Assembly: GCF_001982635.1 (NCBI RefSeq) | Contig: NZ_MKFI01000004.1 | Location: 303,609 to 367,608, forward strand | Source: Bradyrhizobium mercantei | Lineage (GTDB): Bacteria; Pseudomonadota; Alphaproteobacteria; Rhizobiales; Xanthobacteraceae | Length of the DNA stretch: 64,000 nucleotides | Direction of reading: 5' to 3' | Part shown: in pieces, positions 1-8,046 of the stretch | Position numbering within the stretch: the stretch's first letter is position 1 | Layout: each line of letters opens with the position of its first letter | The notes under the pieces: generated by a model | What the model was told of the DNA's origin: nothing | The model's input: only the letters and a program-made list of their open reading frames with translations | Databases searched by the model: none | Position numbers and translations under genes: made by a program

Positions 1-371
1 TTGGTGCGGCCGATCACGACGAAGCCGGCGCGCTTGAGCCGCGCCACCACAGGCGCGTCGGCATCCGCCGGCGCGGAATCGTCCAGCGCCCGCGAGCCCG
101 CCCGCGTCACCTGGCCCTTGATGTCGAACAGGTCCTTGATCGAGACCGGAATGCCGGCAAAGGGCGACGGCGCGGCGTTGGCCTTGCGCAGCCGGTCCAT
201 CGCGTCGGCGGCGTCCAGCGCCGCATCGCGGTCGACATGGATGAAGGTGCGCTGGCCCTCGCCTGCTGGATCGGCGATCCTGGCGATACATTGCTCGACG
301 AGCTTGCGGGCAGAGGTAGCGCCGCTGGCGAGATCGGCGGCAAGGGAGGCGAGCGTCGGATTTTTCGGCAT
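1..371 (-). CDS. Amidase family protein (N-terminal part, runs off left edge)
   Basis: About 123 N-terminal residues of an amidase-signature hydrolase are visible; the rest lies left of the window. The segment ends in the family's first catalytic landmark, VSIKDLFDIKG, whose lysine (K79) is the general base of the Ser-cisSer-Lys triad. The two serines would be further downstream. It is read in the same direction as the Liv genes, 97 bases after the livF stop, so it is probably the last gene of that operon. A transporter next to an amidase suggests uptake of an amide or amino-acid-like compound followed by hydrolysis, but the substrate cannot be read from the sequence. The ATG start is the first in frame and gives a normal family N-terminus. 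Confidence 0.85.
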   Translation of the reverse strand, partial: MPKNPTLASLAADLASGATSARKLVEQCIARIADPAGEGQRTFIHVDRDAALDAADAMDRLRKANAAPSPFAGIPVSIKDLFDIKGQVTRAGSRALDDSAPADADAPVVARLKRAGFVVIGRT

Positions 372-468
372 GGCTTTCACTTCACGGCTTGCACTTGATG
401 GCTTCAGCCGATTGTCGCGCGAACCGGGGCCGATTTCCAGTGCGCCGGCCCCAAGTCTCGCATCACTA

Positions 469-1188
469 TCACTTCAGCCCGAAATAGGCGCGGTGCAGCT
501 CTTCATTGCCGCTCATCTCGGCAACCGTGCCGGAGAAGCGGATGCGCCCGCCTTCCAGCACGAACACGCGGGTCGCAATCTCGAGGAAACCGATATTCTG
601 TTCGGCGATCAGGAGCGCCAGTCCGCGGCCCTGCAGGCTCGACAGGGCGCGCAGCACCTCCTTGACGAACAGCGGCGACAGCCCGGCCGAGGGCTCGTCC
701 ATCACGAGTAGTTTCGGCTCGGCCGACAGTGCCTTGGCGATGCCGAGCATCTTGCGCTGGCCGCCGGACAGGCTGGAGGCCGGATCGCGGCGCTTGTCGC
801 GCAGCACCGGGAACAGGCCGTAGAGCTCGTCGACCCGCGCGCCCGGATCCGCATGGCCAAGCGCCTGCGCGCCGACGCGGATGTTCTCCTCGATCGACAG
901 ATCGGGAAACACCGCGAGCTCCGACATGTAGGTCATGCCGCGCTTCATGCGATCCGAGGAGCGCATTTTAGTGATGTCCTCGCCGCCGAGCTTGATGTGG
1001 CCGCTGCGGGCCTCGATCAGGCCGACCAGCGATTTCAAGAAGGTGGTCTTGCCCGCGCCATTGGCGCCGAGCAGCAGCACGGTTTCGCCGGGGCGGACGT
1101 CGAGATCGACGCCCCACAGGACCTGCATGGTGCCGTAGCCGGCGTCGACGCCGGTGGCGTCCAGAAGCGGCGCTGCGTCAGTGGGCAT
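469..1188 (-). CDS. livF: Branched-chain amino acid-type ABC transporter ATPase (LivF)
   Basis: Cytoplasmic ATPase of 239 residues, one of the two nucleotide-binding subunits of a HAAT (Liv) importer. Walker A is GANGAGKT (residues 41-48), the signature is a canonical LSGGQ (140-144), and Walker B ends in LLVMDE (160-165). The switch position is Gln (AEQN), as is usual for LivF. It overlaps the livG stop by 11 bases, so the two are translationally coupled. The Liv family takes up leucine-type amino acids but also amides, urea and aromatic acids, so the true substrate is open. The downstream amidase hints at an amide. Confidence 0.95.
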   Translation of the reverse strand: MPTDAAPLLDATGVDAGYGTMQVLWGVDLDVRPGETVLLLGANGAGKTTFLKSLVGLIEARSGHIKLGGEDITKMRSSDRMKRGMTYMSELAVFPDLSIEENIRVGAQALGHADPGARVDELYGLFPVLRDKRRDPASSLSGGQRKMLGIAKALSAEPKLLVMDEPSAGLSPLFVKEVLRALSSLQGRGLALLIAEQNIGFLEIATRVFVLEGGRIRFSGTVAEMSGNEELHRAYFGLK

Positions 1189-1906
1189 GCTCGCCTCCCA
1201 AAAACACTTCGATCACCTGCGGCTCGCGTACTGCGGTCGCAAGTGTGCCTTCAAAGATCTCCTTGCCCGCATTGAGCACGATGACGCGGTCGGTGATCTG
1301 TTCGATGAAGCCCATCAGGTGCTCGACCACGATGATCGCCATGCCGGTGGCCGCGAGCGCCTTGATGCGGCCGGCGATCCAGTCGAGCTCGGCCGGGTTG
1401 AGGCCGGCCGCGAGCTCGTCGAGCAGCAACAGCCGCGGCCGGGTAGCGAGCGCGCGGGTCAGATCGAGCATCTTCTGCTGCGCACTGTTGAGGTCGGCAG
1501 CGGGACGGTCGGCGACCTCCTTCAACCGGTACTCTTCAAGCAGTTCGGCAATCGACGGCGCGCCGGTCGCGCCGCCATAGGCCAGCGCCACCTGGATGTT
1601 CTCGCGCACCGTCAGCGACAGGAACGGCTTCGGCACCTGGAAAGTGCGGTTGATGCCGCGGTGAACGAGCTTGTGCGAGGCGACACCGCCGGCGGACGCG
1701 CCGTCGAACACGACCTCGCCCCCGTCAGGCGCATAGAGGCCGGAGATCACGTTGATCGCCGTGGTCTTGCCGGAGCCGTTCGGACCGACGAGCCCGAGGA
1801 TCTCGCCGGGCACGACGTGGAAGCTCAAGCCATCGAGCGCGTGGAAGCCGCCGAAGCGTTTGACCAGCTTCGAGACGTCAAGGATGGACGTTTTCTCAGG
1901 GGACAT
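1178..1906 (-). CDS. livG: Branched-chain amino acid-type ABC transporter ATPase (LivG)
   Basis: Second ATPase of the first Liv importer, 242 residues. Walker A GPNGSGKT (41-48), Walker B LLLLDE (159-164) and the switch histidine (VVEH) are intact. The ABC signature is degenerate: LNSAQ (139-143) stands where LSGGQ is expected, and the residue after the Walker B Glu is Leu instead of Pro. The C-terminal EVFLGG is typical of the LivG C-terminal extension. It overlaps livM by 11 bases and livF by 11 bases. The degenerate signature also occurs in the second LivG of this window, so it looks like a property of this pair design rather than decay. Confidence 0.95.
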   Translation of the reverse strand: MSPEKTSILDVSKLVKRFGGFHALDGLSFHVVPGEILGLVGPNGSGKTTAINVISGLYAPDGGEVVFDGASAGGVASHKLVHRGINRTFQVPKPFLSLTVRENIQVALAYGGATGAPSIAELLEEYRLKEVADRPAADLNSAQQKMLDLTRALATRPRLLLLDELAAGLNPAELDWIAGRIKALAATGMAIIVVEHLMGFIEQITDRVIVLNAGKEIFEGTLATAVREPQVIEVFLGGEHAH

Positions 1907-2816
1907 GCCACCCCCTGCGGGTCGCCAGCGACACCAGCCCTGCGGGCAGGAACAGCACCAGGCCCATGATCAGGAGACCATAGATCAGCTGGAAATACTG
2001 CGGCGTGGTGAAGCCGATCAGATTGTAGATGCCGTAGAGGATCAGCACGCCGACGATCGGTCCGGTGATGGTGGCGACCCCGCCAAACAGCGCGAACACG
2101 ATTGCGAAGATCGAGAACTCGCCGGAGAACACATTGTCGGGATAGAACACCGAGACGTACCAGGCGTAGATGCCGCCGGCGAGGCCTGCGACCAAAGCCG
2201 AGGCAAGCCAGGCGATCACCCGCATCTTGATGATGTTGACGCCGGCCATCGAGGCCGACACCGCATCCTCGCGCACGGCCTGCAGCGCAAGGCCGAACGG
2301 CGAGTTCTTCAGATACACCACCGCACCGACGGTCAGCGCCATCACCACCACGGCGGCGTAATACGCATGGGTCGGGTTGAACGTGCCGGTGAGCGACACG
2401 CCGTAGGGGCCCTTGGTGATCCCCTCCAGCGCCGGGTTGGCGACGAAGTGCAGCACCGCGAGCGAAGCCGCGAGATTGGCGATCGCGAAATAGGCGCCCG
2501 ACAGCCGCAGCAGCGGCGTCAGCAGCAGGCCGAGCAAAATCGCGACGCCACCGCCGACCAGCACGGCGAACGGTGCCGGCGTGTGCAGATGCATCACCAT
2601 GATGGCGAAGCCATAGGCGCCCGCGCCGAAGAAGCCGACATAGCCGAACGGCAGATAGCCGGTGAACCCATAGATGATGTTCACGCCTTGCGCGAGGATC
2701 AGGAAGATCACGAAGTTGAACAGCAGCAGATGGTTTTGATAGACGCCGGGCAGCAGTGCGAACACCACCACCAGCGGCGCCAGGATGAACAGCAGGTGTT
2801 TCGAGGCGTTATGCAA
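1896..2816 (-). CDS. livM: Branched-chain amino acid-type ABC transporter permease (LivM)
   Basis: Inner-membrane permease of 306 residues with about eight to ten hydrophobic segments and the LivM hallmark stretch GAYFAIANLAASL followed by a cytoplasmic loop with AVREDAVSASMAGVN. It pairs with LivH to form the translocation pore. The most upstream start is a TTG that overlaps the livH stop by 8 bases and has a purine-rich AAGGCGGG stretch ahead of it; the coupling supports it, although the exact start is uncertain. Confidence 0.93.
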   Translation of the reverse strand: MHNASKHLLFILAPLVVVFALLPGVYQNHLLLFNFVIFLILAQGVNIIYGFTGYLPFGYVGFFGAGAYGFAIMVMHLHTPAPFAVLVGGGVAILLGLLLTPLLRLSGAYFAIANLAASLAVLHFVANPALEGITKGPYGVSLTGTFNPTHAYYAAVVVMALTVGAVVYLKNSPFGLALQAVREDAVSASMAGVNIIKMRVIAWLASALVAGLAGGIYAWYVSVFYPDNVFSGEFSIFAIVFALFGGVATITGPIVGVLILYGIYNLIGFTTPQYFQLIYGLLIMGLVLFLPAGLVSLATRRGWHVP

Positions 2817-3732
2817 CGCGCACCCGCCTTCCGAGCAGACCGCTCGGGCGCAACAACAGGATCACGATCAGCAACACATAGGGCAGCAGGTCGGCCCAGG
2901 AACTGAGATAGGTCTGCACCAGCATGTAGCAGAGACCATAGACGACACCGCCGAGCGCGGTGCCAAGCGGATTGCCGAGCGAGCCGAGCACGACGATCGC
3001 AAACGACGTCACGGTCGCATCGGCGCCGAACGCCGGCGTCACCGAGCCGAACATGAAGGGCGCGAACACGCCGGCGACCGCCGCGATGCCGAGCCCGATC
3101 CCGAACGCCGCCGCCGAGACGCGATCGACATCGATGCCGGTCGCCAGCGCCTCGTCGCGACGCGACATCACCGCTCGGGTCAGGGTGCCGAGCCGCGTGT
3201 GATAGAGATAGAGGTAGACGAGCGCGATCGCGATCAGGCTGGTGATGGCCGCGATCACCCAGGGCGCCGGAAAGCCCTGGCCGAAGATCTGGATCGGCCC
3301 CGCCCCGCCGGCCTTGCCACCGAACCATTTGACCTTGATGGTCGTGAACACGGTGCCGAGCAGCCGGCTCTGGATCGAGCGCTCGCTGGTGCCGGCGAAG
3401 ATCGTGGTGACGGCTTCGATCACCTGCGACAGGCCGAAGAACAGGATGATCGACAGCATTTCCGGATTGGCCGAGCCCTGCAACCGCGGCACCAGCACCC
3501 AGTACAGCAGCACGCCCGCCAGCACGAACACCACGAAGGCCAGCGGCACCGCGAACAGCGGGTCGATGCCGGCGATGCCGACCACGCCGAGCGCGATGAA
3601 GGCGCCGAGCATCAGGATGTCGCCATGCGCAAGATTGACGATGCGCATGACGCCGAACACGAGATTGAGACCGATGCCGACCAGGCTGAAATACAGCCCG
3701 AACAGCACGCCGGCAACGAGCGCATAGGTCAT
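2809..3732 (-). CDS. livH: Branched-chain amino acid-type ABC transporter permease (LivH)
   Basis: Inner-membrane permease of 307 residues. It has the LivH signature near the N-terminus, GLNLVFGVMRIVNLAHGD, and the cytoplasmic coupling loop around TRAVMSRRDEALATGIDV. It follows the binding-protein gene by 46 bases and overlaps livM, which gives the order binding protein, H, M, G, F on the minus strand. A GC-rich purine stretch (GGCGGCGAGCGG) precedes the ATG. Confidence 0.94.
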   Translation of the reverse strand: MTYALVAGVLFGLYFSLVGIGLNLVFGVMRIVNLAHGDILMLGAFIALGVVGIAGIDPLFAVPLAFVVFVLAGVLLYWVLVPRLQGSANPEMLSIILFFGLSQVIEAVTTIFAGTSERSIQSRLLGTVFTTIKVKWFGGKAGGAGPIQIFGQGFPAPWVIAAITSLIAIALVYLYLYHTRLGTLTRAVMSRRDEALATGIDVDRVSAAAFGIGLGIAAVAGVFAPFMFGSVTPAFGADATVTSFAIVVLGSLGNPLGTALGGVVYGLCYMLVQTYLSSWADLLPYVLLIVILLLRPSGLLGRRVRVA

Positions 3733-3778
3733 GCTACCGCTCGCCGCCGAAGGTTACGCCTGCCGCCCTTAACCTGCA

Positions 3779-5041
3779 TCACGGTGCCGGATAGATCGGC
3801 TTGCCGGTGGCGGTCTCGTGCGGATAGATCGAGACGAACTTGATGTGATCGTGCTCGTCGACCGTGAGCTGGCCGAGCGGCGTCAACTCGCCGACCTGGC
3901 CGCCGGTCTCATCCAGCGCGAAGGTGCCGTCCAGCGTCTTGAGCTGGCCGCTGAGCGAGAACACGGCGCGGCGCAGTTCCATCTGGTCGAGGCTGGTCGC
4001 AACCGACAGCGTCTTCTCGATCACCAGGGCCGTGGTGTAGCCGGCCACCGCGTTGAAGCCGAACTCCATCTTGCCGTCATTGTACTTCTTGGTCCAGGCG
4101 GCGCGGAAATCCTTCATGTTCATCCCGAAATTGACGGGATAATCCAGCTCGGACGGCGGCACGTAGGTCCAGATGTGCTCCAGGCCCTTGGCGCCGACGT
4201 TCTTCTCCAGCAGCTCGGTCTCGAGGCCGGCATAGATCGCGAACAGCATCTTGAACTTGGTGCCGACGTCCTGGACGTTGCGCAGGAAGGCGATGTCGTT
4301 CGGCGCATAGCCGAAATGGATCACCGCGTCGGGATTGGCGTTGCTGATGTTGTTGATGATGACGTTGTAGTTGGTGGTCTCGGTCGGGACGCCCTGGTCG
4401 TAGACGATCTCGATCGGCGCGCCGGACTCCTTGACGAACTTGCGGAACGCGTTGGCCTGGGTGCCGGTGAACTCGTTGGTCGAATAGAGAATCGCGACCT
4501 TCTTGATGCCGAGGCCCGGGCCGTCATGGCTGATGAAATCGGCGACCGGCTTCGGCCAGACCGTCGACACCGGGTCGGCCATCAGCGCGATGTAGGGATT
4601 GTCCTTGGAGAAGAAGCTCGCGCCGGTGCCGGTCTGGTCGAACAGGAACATCTTGTGATCGCGCGCGATCGCAACCGCGGGCGCAGTCAGCACCGATCCG
4701 GAATCGGCGACCAGCAGGTCGACCTTATCCTGGGTGACGAGCTGGTTATAAAGCGTCGCGGCGGTCGCGGTGTTGCTCTGGTCGTCATAGGAGACGAGCT
4801 TGATCGGGATCTTCTTGTCGAACGCCTTCACGAAGACGCCACCCTCGGCGTTCTTCTGCTCGACCCACAATTTGAGGGAGCTGTAGACCGGCATCGAGAT
4901 CGAGGCGTAGCGCCCCGAGGATGCGTAGAGCGTGCCGATCTTGATCTCCGACGGTGCGTCGGCGGCCACAGCCTGCGTAACGCTGGCCTGCGTGACAAAT
5001 GCGAGGCTGGCAGCGAGTGCCGCGCCGATGATCCTCAGCAT
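3779..5041 (-). CDS. Periplasmic substrate-binding protein of the first Liv transporter
   Basis: A 420-residue Leu/Ile/Val-binding-type receptor that captures the substrate in the periplasm for LivHMGF. I start it at the ATG at 5041, not the longer upstream frame, because it opens with a clean Sec signal peptide (hydrophobic core IIGAALAASLAFV, cleavage near AVAADA) and has a GGGAGG ribosome-binding site just upstream. The mature protein shows the family fold: EIKIGTLYASSGRYAS at the N-terminus, LLVADSGSVLTAPA for the first ligand loop, and VAILYSTNEF in the second lobe. It is the first gene of the operon, facing the DUF35 gene across about 220 bases. Ligand unknown. Confidence 0.93.
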   Translation of the reverse strand: MLRIIGAALAASLAFVTQASVTQAVAADAPSEIKIGTLYASSGRYASISMPVYSSLKLWVEQKNAEGGVFVKAFDKKIPIKLVSYDDQSNTATAATLYNQLVTQDKVDLLVADSGSVLTAPAVAIARDHKMFLFDQTGTGASFFSKDNPYIALMADPVSTVWPKPVADFISHDGPGLGIKKVAILYSTNEFTGTQANAFRKFVKESGAPIEIVYDQGVPTETTNYNVIINNISNANPDAVIHFGYAPNDIAFLRNVQDVGTKFKMLFAIYAGLETELLEKNVGAKGLEHIWTYVPPSELDYPVNFGMNMKDFRAAWTKKYNDGKMEFGFNAVAGYTTALVIEKTLSVATSLDQMELRRAVFSLSGQLKTLDGTFALDETGGQVGELTPLGQLTVDEHDHIKFVSIYPHETATGKPIYPAP

Positions 5042-5263
5042 GATATTATTCCTCCCGGACTCTTTTGAACGTAGCTTCGACGCGGCCCTTCTACGCGCCG
5101 GATCGGAGCGGCACAAGCATTGCGGCCTTAGCAATTGTGCGAGGGGCGGAATATGCGGCATGCGCAGGACACAGGCCGCCGCGCGGCGCATGGATGGACC
5201 GTTGACGGCCCTCGGTCCGATGGCGCATCAAGACTGTAACGATTTCGGGAGGAAGTATCAGAC

Positions 5264-5677
5264 ATGGCCGAACCCGCGCGCGCGAAACCCAAGCCGACAC
5301 CCGAGACCCAGCATTTCTGGGATGGCACCAAGGCCGGCGAGCTGCGCCTGCAGCGCTGCGATGCCTGCGCCAATGTCTACTTTCCGCCGCGGCCGTTCTG
5401 CCCCTCCTGCGCCTCGCGCAAGGTCTCCGTCTTCAAGGCCAGCGGCAAGGGCAAGCTCTACAGCTATGTCATCAACCACCGTCCCGCCGCGCCCGGCTTC
5501 ACGCCGCCTTATGCGATCGCCGTGGTCGAACTCGACGAGGGCCCGCGCATGATGAGCAACATCATCGATTGTCCGCAGACGCCGGAGGCGCTTGAGCTCG
5601 ACATGCCGCTCGAGGTCGCCTTCGAAGCGCTCGACGACAAGATCACCCTCCCCTTGTTCCGTCCGGCGAAGGGGTAA
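5264..5677 (+). CDS. DUF35 / OB-fold zinc-ribbon protein, thiolase partner
   Basis: A 137-residue protein of the DUF35 (ChsH2-type) family: an N-terminal helical hairpin, a rubredoxin-like zinc ribbon with cysteines C32, C35, C46 and C49, then an OB fold (residues about 55-130) with the family motif PYAIAVVELDEGPRM. Members bind acyl-CoA and form complexes with thiolase-fold enzymes, for example archaeal thiolase/HMG-CoA synthase and the Ltp2-ChsH2 aldolase of steroid side-chain degradation. The thiolase-like gene starts 4 bases downstream, which fits such a complex. The RBS GGGAGGAAG lies 12-20 bases before the ATG. Confidence 0.9.
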   Translation: MAEPARAKPKPTPETQHFWDGTKAGELRLQRCDACANVYFPPRPFCPSCASRKVSVFKASGKGKLYSYVINHRPAAPGFTPPYAIAVVELDEGPRMMSNIIDCPQTPEALELDMPLEVAFEALDDKITLPLFRPAKG

Positions 5678-5681
5678 CGCG

Positions 5682-6821
5682 ATGCGCAGGAACCAGGTTG
5701 CCGTCGTCGGTGCGGCCGAAACCACCGAACTCGGCGTCATCCCCAACATGTCGCAGATCCAGCTGCATGCGGACGCGGCGCTGAACGCGATCGCGGATGC
5801 CGGCCTGAAGCTGTCCGACATCGACGGCTTCGCCACCGCGGTCGAAACCCCGCAGCAGATGGCGCACTATCTCGGCATCACGCCGACCTGGGTCGACGGC
5901 ACCTCGGTCGGCGGCTGCTCCTTCATGCTGCATGTCCGCCACGCCGCGGCCGCGATCGAGGCCGGCCTGTGCAAGACCGTGCTGATCACCCACGCCGAGA
6001 GCGGCAAGTCGATGATTGGCAAGCAGCCGCGCTTCACCGCTCCCGACAGCCTCAACGGCCAATTCGAGGCACCGTTCGGCGTCTACGGCCCGCCAAGCAT
6101 GTTCCCGATTCCGGTGCTGCGCTTCATGAAGACCCACGGCATCACGCATGAACAGCTTGCGATGGTCGCGGTCGTGCAGCGCGAATGGGCGGCGAAGAAT
6201 CCGCGCGCCACCATGAAGGACCCGATCACGGTCGCCGACGTCCTGAACTCGCGGATGATCGCCTATCCGTTCCGCCTGCTGCAATGCTGCCTCGTCACCG
6301 ACGGCGGCGGCGCGCTGATCCTGACCTCGGCCGACCGCGCCAAGGATTTCCCACGCAAGCCGGTCTACATCCTCGGCACCGGCGAGAGCGTGGAAACGCC
6401 GATGGTCAGCCAGATGAAGACCTTTGATAGCTCGCGCGCCTTCAAGGTCGCGGGTCCCCTGGCCTTCAAGGAAGCCGGCATCACCCACAAGGACGTCGAT
6501 CATCTGATGATCTACGACGCCTTCGCGCACCTGCCGCTGTACGGCCTCGGTGACCTCGGCTTCATGCCTTATGAGGAAGCCGGCAAGTTCATCGCCGACG
6601 GCAACACCCGCCCCGGCGGCAAGCTGCCGCTCAACACCAATGGCGGCGGCCTGAGCTACATGCACTCCGGCATGTACGGCATGTACGCGCTGCAGGAGAG
6701 CGTGCGGCAGATGCGCGGCATCGCGCCGGCGCAGGTGCCGAACGCGAAGATCTCGGTCTGCCACGGCGTGGGCGGCATGTTCGCCGCAAGTGGCACGATC
6801 ATTTTTACGAACGAACGATAG
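5682..6821 (+). CDS. SCP2-thiolase-like protein (acetyl-CoA acetyltransferase family or aldolase)
   Basis: Thiolase-fold protein of 379 residues. The start at 5682 gives the usual N-terminus RRNQVAVVGAAETTELG. The nucleophile position is kept (C79 in VGGCSF), as are the histidine of GLSYMHSG (H328) and the cysteine of SVCHGVGG (C360), so it could be a working thiolase. SCP2-thiolase relatives paired with DUF35 proteins can instead act as retro-aldolases on CoA esters (Ltp2), and the Tyr-rich segments MIYDAFAHLPLYG and HSGMYGMYAL leave that possible. It sits 4 bases after the DUF35 gene and upstream of an SDR. Confidence 0.88.
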   Translation: MRRNQVAVVGAAETTELGVIPNMSQIQLHADAALNAIADAGLKLSDIDGFATAVETPQQMAHYLGITPTWVDGTSVGGCSFMLHVRHAAAAIEAGLCKTVLITHAESGKSMIGKQPRFTAPDSLNGQFEAPFGVYGPPSMFPIPVLRFMKTHGITHEQLAMVAVVQREWAAKNPRATMKDPITVADVLNSRMIAYPFRLLQCCLVTDGGGALILTSADRAKDFPRKPVYILGTGESVETPMVSQMKTFDSSRAFKVAGPLAFKEAGITHKDVDHLMIYDAFAHLPLYGLGDLGFMPYEEAGKFIADGNTRPGGKLPLNTNGGGLSYMHSGMYGMYALQESVRQMRGIAPAQVPNAKISVCHGVGGMFAASGTIIFTNER

Positions 6822-6852
6822 CAATGGCCGGCGCGAGCGCAGCACCCGATCC

Positions 6853-6928
6853 GTCATTGCCGGGCTTGACCCGGCAATCCATCTTCTTCTGAAGAAAGAT
6901 GGATGCGCGGGTCAAGCCCGCGCATGAC
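6853..6928. repeat. Hairpin-forming intergenic repeat (family A variant)
   Basis: Imperfect inverted repeat of 76 bases. The outer arms read GTCATTGC...GCATGAC, and the inner arms contain CGGGCTTGACCCGGCAATCC and the matching GGATGCGCGGGTCAAGCCCG. It sits between the thiolase-like gene and the SDR and resembles the dispersed repeats common in Bradyrhizobium. Confidence 0.7.
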
Positions 6929-6979
6929 GAGTGGGGTTCTGCATCGGCCGGCGAACACACGCCACCCAGGAGAACCCAC

Positions 6980-7894
6980 ATGGCAAAATCACTGCAGGAT
7001 AAGGTCATCATCGTCACCGGCGCGGGCCGCGGCATCGGCCGCGAGATTGCGCTGCTCTGTGCGGCGGAAGGCGCCAAGGTCGTGGTCAACGATCCCGGCG
7101 GCGCGGCCGACGGTGGCGGCTCGAGCGCGGCGCCCGCCGAGGAGGTGGTCGAGGAGATCAAGAAGCGCGGCGGCACCGCAGTGGCGAACTTTGAATCGGT
7201 CGCGGAAGCCATCCCCGCCAGCAAGATCGTGAAGACTGCGACCGATCACTTCGGCCGGCTCGACGGCGTGGTCAACAATGCCGGCATCCTGCGCGACATG
7301 ATCTTCCACAAGATGAGCGTGGAAGCCTTCGAAGCCGTCATCAAGGTGCACCTGATGGGCTCGTTCTATGTCAGCCACGCTGCGGCGCGGATCTATCGCG
7401 AGCAGGAGTCGGGCTCGTTCGTGCACTTCACCTCGACCTCCGGCCTGATCGGAAATTACGGCCAGGCCAACTACGCCGCCGCCAAGCTCGGCATCGTCGG
7501 CCTCTCGAAATCGATCGCGCTCGACATGGGCCGCTTCAACGTGCGCTCGAACTGCGTGTCGCCGTTCGCCTGGACCCGCATGATCGGCACCATCCCGACC
7601 GAGACCGATGCCGAGAAGGCGCGCGTCGAGAAGATCAAGCAGATGGGCCCGGAAAAGATCGCGCCGGTCTGCGCCTATCTGCTCTCGGATGCCGCCAAGG
7701 ACGTCACCGGCCAGATCTTCGGCGTGCGCATGAACGAAATCTTCCTGTTCGGCCAGCATCGTCCGGTGCGCTCGGTGCATCGCGGCGAAGGCTGGACGCC
7801 CGAGACCATCGCCGAACACGGCATGCCGGCGTTGAAGGGATCGTTCGCCAAGCTCGACCGCTCGGCCGACGTCTTCACCTGGGATCCGATCTGA
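6980..7894 (+). CDS. SDR-family 3-hydroxyacyl-CoA dehydrogenase-like protein
   Basis: Short-chain dehydrogenase/reductase of 304 residues, longer than the classical 250. It has TGAGRGIG for dinucleotide binding, the insertion NDPGGAADGGGSS, NNAG, and the catalytic Ser and YAAAK. The NDPGG insertion and the C-terminal extension are typical of the dehydrogenase domain of peroxisomal multifunctional enzyme 2 and its bacterial single-domain relatives, which oxidise 3-hydroxyacyl-CoAs. The ATG at 6980 has AGGAGAA just upstream and is preferred over a longer frame that would begin inside the repeat. It probably belongs functionally with the DUF35/thiolase pair. Confidence 0.9.
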   Translation: MAKSLQDKVIIVTGAGRGIGREIALLCAAEGAKVVVNDPGGAADGGGSSAAPAEEVVEEIKKRGGTAVANFESVAEAIPASKIVKTATDHFGRLDGVVNNAGILRDMIFHKMSVEAFEAVIKVHLMGSFYVSHAAARIYREQESGSFVHFTSTSGLIGNYGQANYAAAKLGIVGLSKSIALDMGRFNVRSNCVSPFAWTRMIGTIPTETDAEKARVEKIKQMGPEKIAPVCAYLLSDAAKDVTGQIFGVRMNEIFLFGQHRPVRSVHRGEGWTPETIAEHGMPALKGSFAKLDRSADVFTWDPI

Positions 7895-7921
7895 ATTTCG
7901 ATCTGACGGTTTTATGAAACA

Positions 7922-7949
7922 GTCGCCTCCGCGAAACGACGGAGGCGAC
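7922..7949 (+). terminator. Hairpin terminator after the SDR gene
   Basis: A perfect 10-bp stem, GTCGCCTCCG / CGGAGGCGAC, with an 8-base loop starts 28 bases after the SDR stop and is followed by ACACTCTTT. The U-run is weak, so termination is likely but not certain. Confidence 0.65.
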
Positions 7950-8004
7950 ACACTCTTTGGTTGTTTCTTCATGGCGTGCCCGCATTGTGCCAGAATTGCG
8001 GGGG

Positions 8005-8010
8005 TATAAT
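8005..8010 (+). promoter_or_regulatory. Candidate -10 box (TATAAT) for the lactonase gene
   Basis: A perfect TATAAT 42 bases before the GTG start of the SMP-30-type gene. No good -35 box lies at the usual distance; the nearest is GCATTG at 7982-7987, 17 bases away. The implied leader is about 30 bases. Confidence 0.4.
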
Positions 8011-8046
8011 CGTCCTCCCGATAACAAAAAGCCTGGGAGGACTTCC

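Noticed and set aside
2785..3843. Long plus-strand frames opposite the Liv genes (here and at 1752-2906, 3818-5068)
   Set aside because: They mirror membrane and binding-protein genes on the other strand and are rich in Asp/Arg/His/Gln, the usual antisense pattern of high-GC coding DNA.
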